A DNA stretch of 36,354 nt from Nostoc flagelliforme FACHB-838 (lineage in GTDB: Bacteria > Cyanobacteriota > Cyanobacteriia > Cyanobacteriales > Nostocaceae): NCBI RefSeq assembly GCF_014698065.1, contig NZ_JACJSI010000069.1, positions 1 to 36,354 of the forward strand, given 5' to 3'. Below the pieces are notes generated by a model that saw only the letters and a list, made by a program, of their open reading frames with translations, was not told the DNA's origin and searched no databases. Below are positions 33,196 to 36,354 of this stretch, piece by piece. The position numbers and the translations under genes were made by a program. Position 1 is the first letter of the stretch; each line of letters starts with the position of its first letter.

Positions 33196-33415
33196 AGAAC
33201 CCAAACCCCAGTTTGAGAACGCAATATTAGCTTTTGTGTACTCAATATACTCAAATGAGAACTCAAACCCCAGTTTGAGAACTCAATATTAGCTTTTGCG
33301 TACTAAATATACTTAAACGAGAACTCAAACCCCAATTTGAGAACTCAATATTAGCTTTTGCGTACTAAATATACTTACATGAGAACTCAAACCCCAGCTT
33401 GAGAACACAAATCGC
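33196..33415 (+). repeat. 62-bp tandem array, three full units and a partial fourth
   Basis: Units start at AGAAC(C/T)C in 33196, 33258, 33320 and 33382, an exact 62-base period. Each holds CTCAAAC-CCCA-GTTTGAG (a 7-bp hairpin; weaker in units 3 and 4) and AATATTAGCTTTTG. Units 1 to 3 end in a TACT(C/A)AATATACT box that looks like a -10 element. There is no ORF. The spacers are not unique, so it is not a CRISPR array. It could be a family of tandem small RNAs or binding sites. Confidence 0.9.
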
Positions 33416-33491
33416 TTTATGAGAAGTTTTCAATTTATTACCCCTCGCGGGGATGGAAAAATTGAGCGCAGTTAGCAGTGCAATATCTTCT

Positions 33492-33545
33492 GTACGAGAC
33501 GCTACGCGAACGATGGGCTTCTCTACGAGACGCTACGCGAACGCC
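33492..33545 (+). repeat. Direct repeat of a GAGACGCTACGCGAACG block
   Basis: Two copies of (G/C)TACGAGACGCTACGCGAACG lie about 32 bases apart. This block is a frequent dispersed repeat in Nostoc-type genomes. The region from 33063 to 33864 otherwise contains no gene. Confidence 0.7.
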
Positions 33546-33664
33546 TACGCATCTGCTACTTTACTATTGCATTGAAAAAGGGTGTTAGTTTCCCCGTTTC
33601 TGGATCGAGTGACCCCCGTCTTATTAGACAAGTTTTCATTTATTTAAACTACATTTCTATATGG

Positions 33665-33724
33665 GAACAATGTTCCCTACTGCGTGGTCTATGTAATTAA
33701 TAAAGTGCTATAAGTGACATTTAT
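33665..33724 (+). repeat. Upstream element similar to 11169-11228
   Basis: This segment shares the CAATGTT, TACTGCGTGGT and GCTATAA blocks with 11169-11228. It ends 140 bases before the permease ATG. It may be a dispersed repeat or a shared control sequence. Confidence 0.5.
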
Positions 33725-33864
33725 GTTATTTAAGTTGTGTTACCAATGAAGGAGCGATCGCTTATTTAACACGGAAATTTGGCTGAAAAAGCCATAAAAT
33801 CAAGCTATCTACGAACAAAATTCACGTATGTTAATATTGTTTGGTTTAGGTACGGATATCCAGT

Positions 33865-35181
33865 ATGGTTCCTATAAAGACTATTCTCAAACATTCAGAG
33901 CAAGTCAATCGGTTGTTTTCTCATCTCGAATTTGATGGAAAAAAACTCAATCATCAACCGGGTAGTGTATTGGGAAGTACTGCATTGATTGCAGGAACCA
34001 CTGTTGGGGCTGGGATTCTCGCTCTACCAGCTGTTACCTTGCCGTCTGGTATTGTACCATCCACATCTGGACTGATTGCTGTTTGGCTCTACGCTCTAGT
34101 TTCGGGGTTATTGGTTGCAGAAGTTACCTTAAACACGATGCGAACACAAGGGCGTTCGAGTATGGGTTTTTTGGGGGTTGTTGAGAAAATCCTTGGTAAA
34201 CTAGGAGCGCGAATTGCAGGCGGCGCATATTTATTTATGCACTATGCTCTCTTGGTGGCATACATCACCGAAGGTGGAAAGATTTTAGGTTCGGCGGCCG
34301 CAAAAGTCTGGGGGATGCAAGTATTGCCTACATGGGCGGGCACAACAACTTTCACGCTCTTATTTGGTGGCATTATGTATCTAGGGCGAGAAAAGTTTAT
34401 TGAGAAATTAAACAGCGCCTTTGTCGGAATTGTCATCGTTTCCTTCTTGGGGCTATTGTTTTTGGGAGGAAGGCACATTCAAAGTGCCCAACTAGTATTT
34501 CAGGATTGGAGTGCTCTTGGTAGTGCCATTTCAGTCATGGCTGTGGCATTGTTTTTCCAAAACGTTGTGCCGTTGGTTGTAACGCAACTTGAGGGAGATG
34601 CCCACAAAATTCGACAGTCCATCTTTATTGGTTCTGTGATTCCTCTAATTATGTTCTTGGCGTGGAATGCCGTAATTTTAGGAAGCGTCAATCCCAATAT
34701 GCTACATGGTGCATCTGATGGTATGAGTGTTTTTGACCCACTGCAAATTCTCCGAGCAGGTGGCGCAGGGGAATGGTTAGGAGTGCTAATATCCATTTTT
34801 TCAGAGTTTGCGATCGTCACATCATTTATTGGATTTGTCTACGGATTGCTGGATTTGTTCAAAGATATTTTCCTACTTGCACAGCGCGGATTTTCTAGCC
34901 GTCTACCTCTCTATTCGCTGGTTCTTTTCCCTCCTATGACTCTCGGCACACTCAACCCCAGTATCTTTTTTACTGCCCTAGATTACACCGGAACATTTAG
35001 TATTTCAGTTTTAGGTGGAATTATTCCGGCGTTAATGAGTTGGAAGCAACGGCAAGAACAAGAAAACTCAGATAGCATAAATCAACCACTCGTTCCTGGT
35101 GGTAAAGTGACACTCATTGTGATAATTGGAGTGGCATTAGCAATGATAGGAAGAGAAATTTTGTCAATTTACACAAAGTAA
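33865..35181 (+). CDS. Aromatic amino acid permease (HAAAP family, TyrP/Mtr-like)
   Basis: The 438-residue membrane protein has about 11 hydrophobic segments. The first is SVLGSTALIAGTTVGAGILA (about 34-53), the glycine-rich substrate-binding helix of the hydroxy/aromatic amino acid permease family. Other typical parts are HYALLVAYITEGGKILGS, VALFFQNVVPLVVTQLEGD and FVYGLLDLFKDIF. It probably imports tyrosine, tryptophan or phenylalanine with protons across the plasma membrane. A hydrophilic N-terminal tail of about 30 residues precedes the first helix. It is monocistronic or paired with kptA 68 bases downstream. Confidence 0.88.
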   Translation: MVPIKTILKHSEQVNRLFSHLEFDGKKLNHQPGSVLGSTALIAGTTVGAGILALPAVTLPSGIVPSTSGLIAVWLYALVSGLLVAEVTLNTMRTQGRSSMGFLGVVEKILGKLGARIAGGAYLFMHYALLVAYITEGGKILGSAAAKVWGMQVLPTWAGTTTFTLLFGGIMYLGREKFIEKLNSAFVGIVIVSFLGLLFLGGRHIQSAQLVFQDWSALGSAISVMAVALFFQNVVPLVVTQLEGDAHKIRQSIFIGSVIPLIMFLAWNAVILGSVNPNMLHGASDGMSVFDPLQILRAGGAGEWLGVLISIFSEFAIVTSFIGFVYGLLDLFKDIFLLAQRGFSSRLPLYSLVLFPPMTLGTLNPSIFFTALDYTGTFSISVLGGIIPALMSWKQRQEQENSDSINQPLVPGGKVTLIVIIGVALAMIGREILSIYTK

Positions 35182-35249
35182 TATCATCAATAAAAATTCT
35201 GTACTACAAAAAACTATAATTGTAGCATGAGCATGCTAACCACAATCAA

Positions 35250-35807
35250 ATGAGTGATTCTCGTCTCGTTAAAATCAGCAAATATCTCAGCAAATATCTG
35301 CGACACACACCGGATGCAATTGGAATCAAACTTGCTCCTGGTGGTTGGGTTGCTGTTGATGACCTACTTATCGCTTGTGCGACAAACAAATTTCCAATTA
35401 CTTATCAGGAATTACAGGCGGTAGTTGAATCAAACGAAAAACAACGCTTTTCTTTTGATTCTACAGGTAATCTGATTCGTGCGAACCAAGGGCATAGTGT
35501 AAAAGTCGATTTACAATTAGAACCTGTTGTTCCTCCAGATGAACTTTATCACGGTACGGGACACAAATCTGTAGAGTCAATTATGCAAACAGGACTTTGC
35601 AAAATGTTACGCCACCATGTCCATTTATCGAAGGATATTGCAACAGCACAAACTGTTGGTGCAAGACATGGAAAAGCAGTAGTTTTTGCTGTAAATACTG
35701 GGGCAATGTATCAGGCGGGTTACATATTTTATTGTTCTGCTAATGGTGTTTGGTTAGTCGATCATGTGCCACCTGAATATCTAAAATTTAAACTGGGGAC
35801 TGAGTAA
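35250..35807 (+). CDS. kptA: RNA 2'-phosphotransferase (Tpt1/KptA family)
   Basis: KptA moves an internal RNA 2'-phosphate to NAD+, giving ADP-ribose 1'',2''-cyclic phosphate. The 185-residue protein has the family features in order: SKYLSKYLRHTPDAIGI with the N-terminal Arg-His, GGWVAVDDLL, QRFSFD, IRANQGHS, LYHGTGHKSVESI, HHVHLSKDIATAQTVGAR and KAVVFAVNTG. It is full length and all the expected Arg and His residues are present. Bacteria have no known tRNA splicing that makes such 2'-phosphates, so its natural substrate is unclear. It follows the permease gene after 68 bases with no obvious ribosome site. Confidence 0.93.
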   Translation: MSDSRLVKISKYLSKYLRHTPDAIGIKLAPGGWVAVDDLLIACATNKFPITYQELQAVVESNEKQRFSFDSTGNLIRANQGHSVKVDLQLEPVVPPDELYHGTGHKSVESIMQTGLCKMLRHHVHLSKDIATAQTVGARHGKAVVFAVNTGAMYQAGYIFYCSANGVWLVDHVPPEYLKFKLGTE

Positions 35808-35847
35808 AAAATCATGAGTAAGATTTGCTTGGGAGCTAAATCCTTAT

Positions 35848-36210
35848 TCAAATCAACATTCCCGCAATACAAGCAGTAATGAATCCTGCTAACAATCCGC
35901 CAATCATCGACCTTACACCCATACGAGCTAAGTCATGTTGGCGATTAGGTGCTATCCCTGTAATGCCGCCGATGGTAATGCCAATTGAACCTATATTTGC
36001 AAAATTACATAATGCGTAAGTCGCAATAGTTACTGCGCGTTGAGAAATTTTACCACTTTCAATTAATGCCTTCAAATCCAAAAAAGCAATAAACTCATTC
36101 AAAATTGTTTTTGTACCCAATAAAGCGCCAACTTGCCGACAATCAGCCCAAGGTACGCCCATTAGCCACGCCACCGGAGCCATAATAAAAGACAAAATCC
36201 ACTGTAATGA
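35848..36210 (-). pseudogene. C-terminal part of a concentrative nucleoside transporter (NupC/CNT family), truncated
   Basis: The minus strand codes for the last 120 or so residues of a CNT transporter: SLQWILSFIMAPVAWLMGVP, then GALLGTKTILNEFIAFLDL, ATYALCNFANIGSIGI, GGITGIAPNRQHDLARMGVR and the final GGLLAGFITACIAGMLI. These match the C-terminal transport domain motifs. The usual frame start (TTG at 36195) lies in the middle of a helix. Homology ends at about 36210, where the sequence turns into ACAGGACTTACGCAACTGGC and continues to the window end with no transporter-like coding. The N-terminal 280 or so residues are missing here: either the gene is disrupted by a repeat or mobile element, or it is a decayed fragment. 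Confidence 0.8.
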
Positions 36211-36354
36211 GACAGGACTTACGCAACTGGCACAATGCGAGCGCCAATTACTAGTACATAAGTATTATTTGAATCTGATTCCGAATGCCTTGTATTTGTA
36301 ATAAAAGCTGGTGTATTGGAAGCAAAGCATGAAATATTCATGAGAAAATAGGTA

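Noticed and set aside
33196..33415. Possible CRISPR array
   Set aside because: The 62-bp units are repeated throughout, with no unique spacers, and there are no cas genes.

Overview
The window looks like chromosomal DNA from a filamentous, heterocyst-type cyanobacterium (Nostoc/Anabaena-like). The reasons are frequent GCGATCGC (HIP1) octamers, two cyanobacterial NDH-1 ndhD genes, a glycine-rich RRM protein gene followed by rpsU, a decayed xisH-type gene, and many short intergenic palindromes and repeats of the kind these genomes carry. No tRNA, rRNA, intact IS or CRISPR array was seen.

Layout. 1-2.7 kb is a decaying accessory stretch: a broken xisH-like gene, an intact Uma2-type gene, an intact F420/NADP-type oxidoreductase, the C-terminal relic of a membrane protein, and an SDR gene split by one in-frame stop. 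2.9-9.8 kb holds two ndhD paralogs on the minus strand. Between them lie thrB with a small coiled-coil gene and a VOC/MerR gene pair. Each ndhD has a pair of short direct repeats upstream. 10-12.5 kb has a NarL-type response regulator divergent from a REC-histidine kinase. 12.8-20.7 kb carries csbD, a long gene-poor stretch, an exported TPR protein, the rbp-rpsU pair, a zinc-ribbon Ser/Thr kinase, a pentapeptide protein and a GNAT. 21-23.4 kb has an M20 amidohydrolase converging on a hemerythrin-domain protein.

23.7-29.5 kb is the most informative system. It is a minus-strand operon made of a guanidine-I (ykkC) riboswitch, two DUF1989 proteins and a 1197-residue biotin carboxylase with AHS2/AHS1 and biotinyl domains. 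The protein families alone would be labelled urea carboxylase plus associated proteins, but the riboswitch points to guanidine assimilation: guanidine carboxylase plus carboxyguanidine deiminase. A strong hairpin that shares a strand with the aptamer suggests guanidine-dependent antitermination. A 21-bp tandem array lies between the second DUF1989 gene and the carboxylase gene. No allophanate hydrolase is visible in the window.

30-36.3 kb holds an SDR, a PLP threonine/serine dehydratase, a HicB-like antitoxin gene with an in-frame stop, an unknown basic protein, an aromatic amino acid permease, KptA/Tpt1, and the 3' end of a nucleoside transporter whose homology stops at a repeat-like sequence near the window edge.

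Two structural signals stand out. One is a 213-bp element present twice in inverted orientation (13214-13426 and 32850-33062), identical at every base when compared by eye and rich in hairpins. The other is a 62-bp tandem array (33196-33415), each unit containing a small hairpin and a TATACT-like box.
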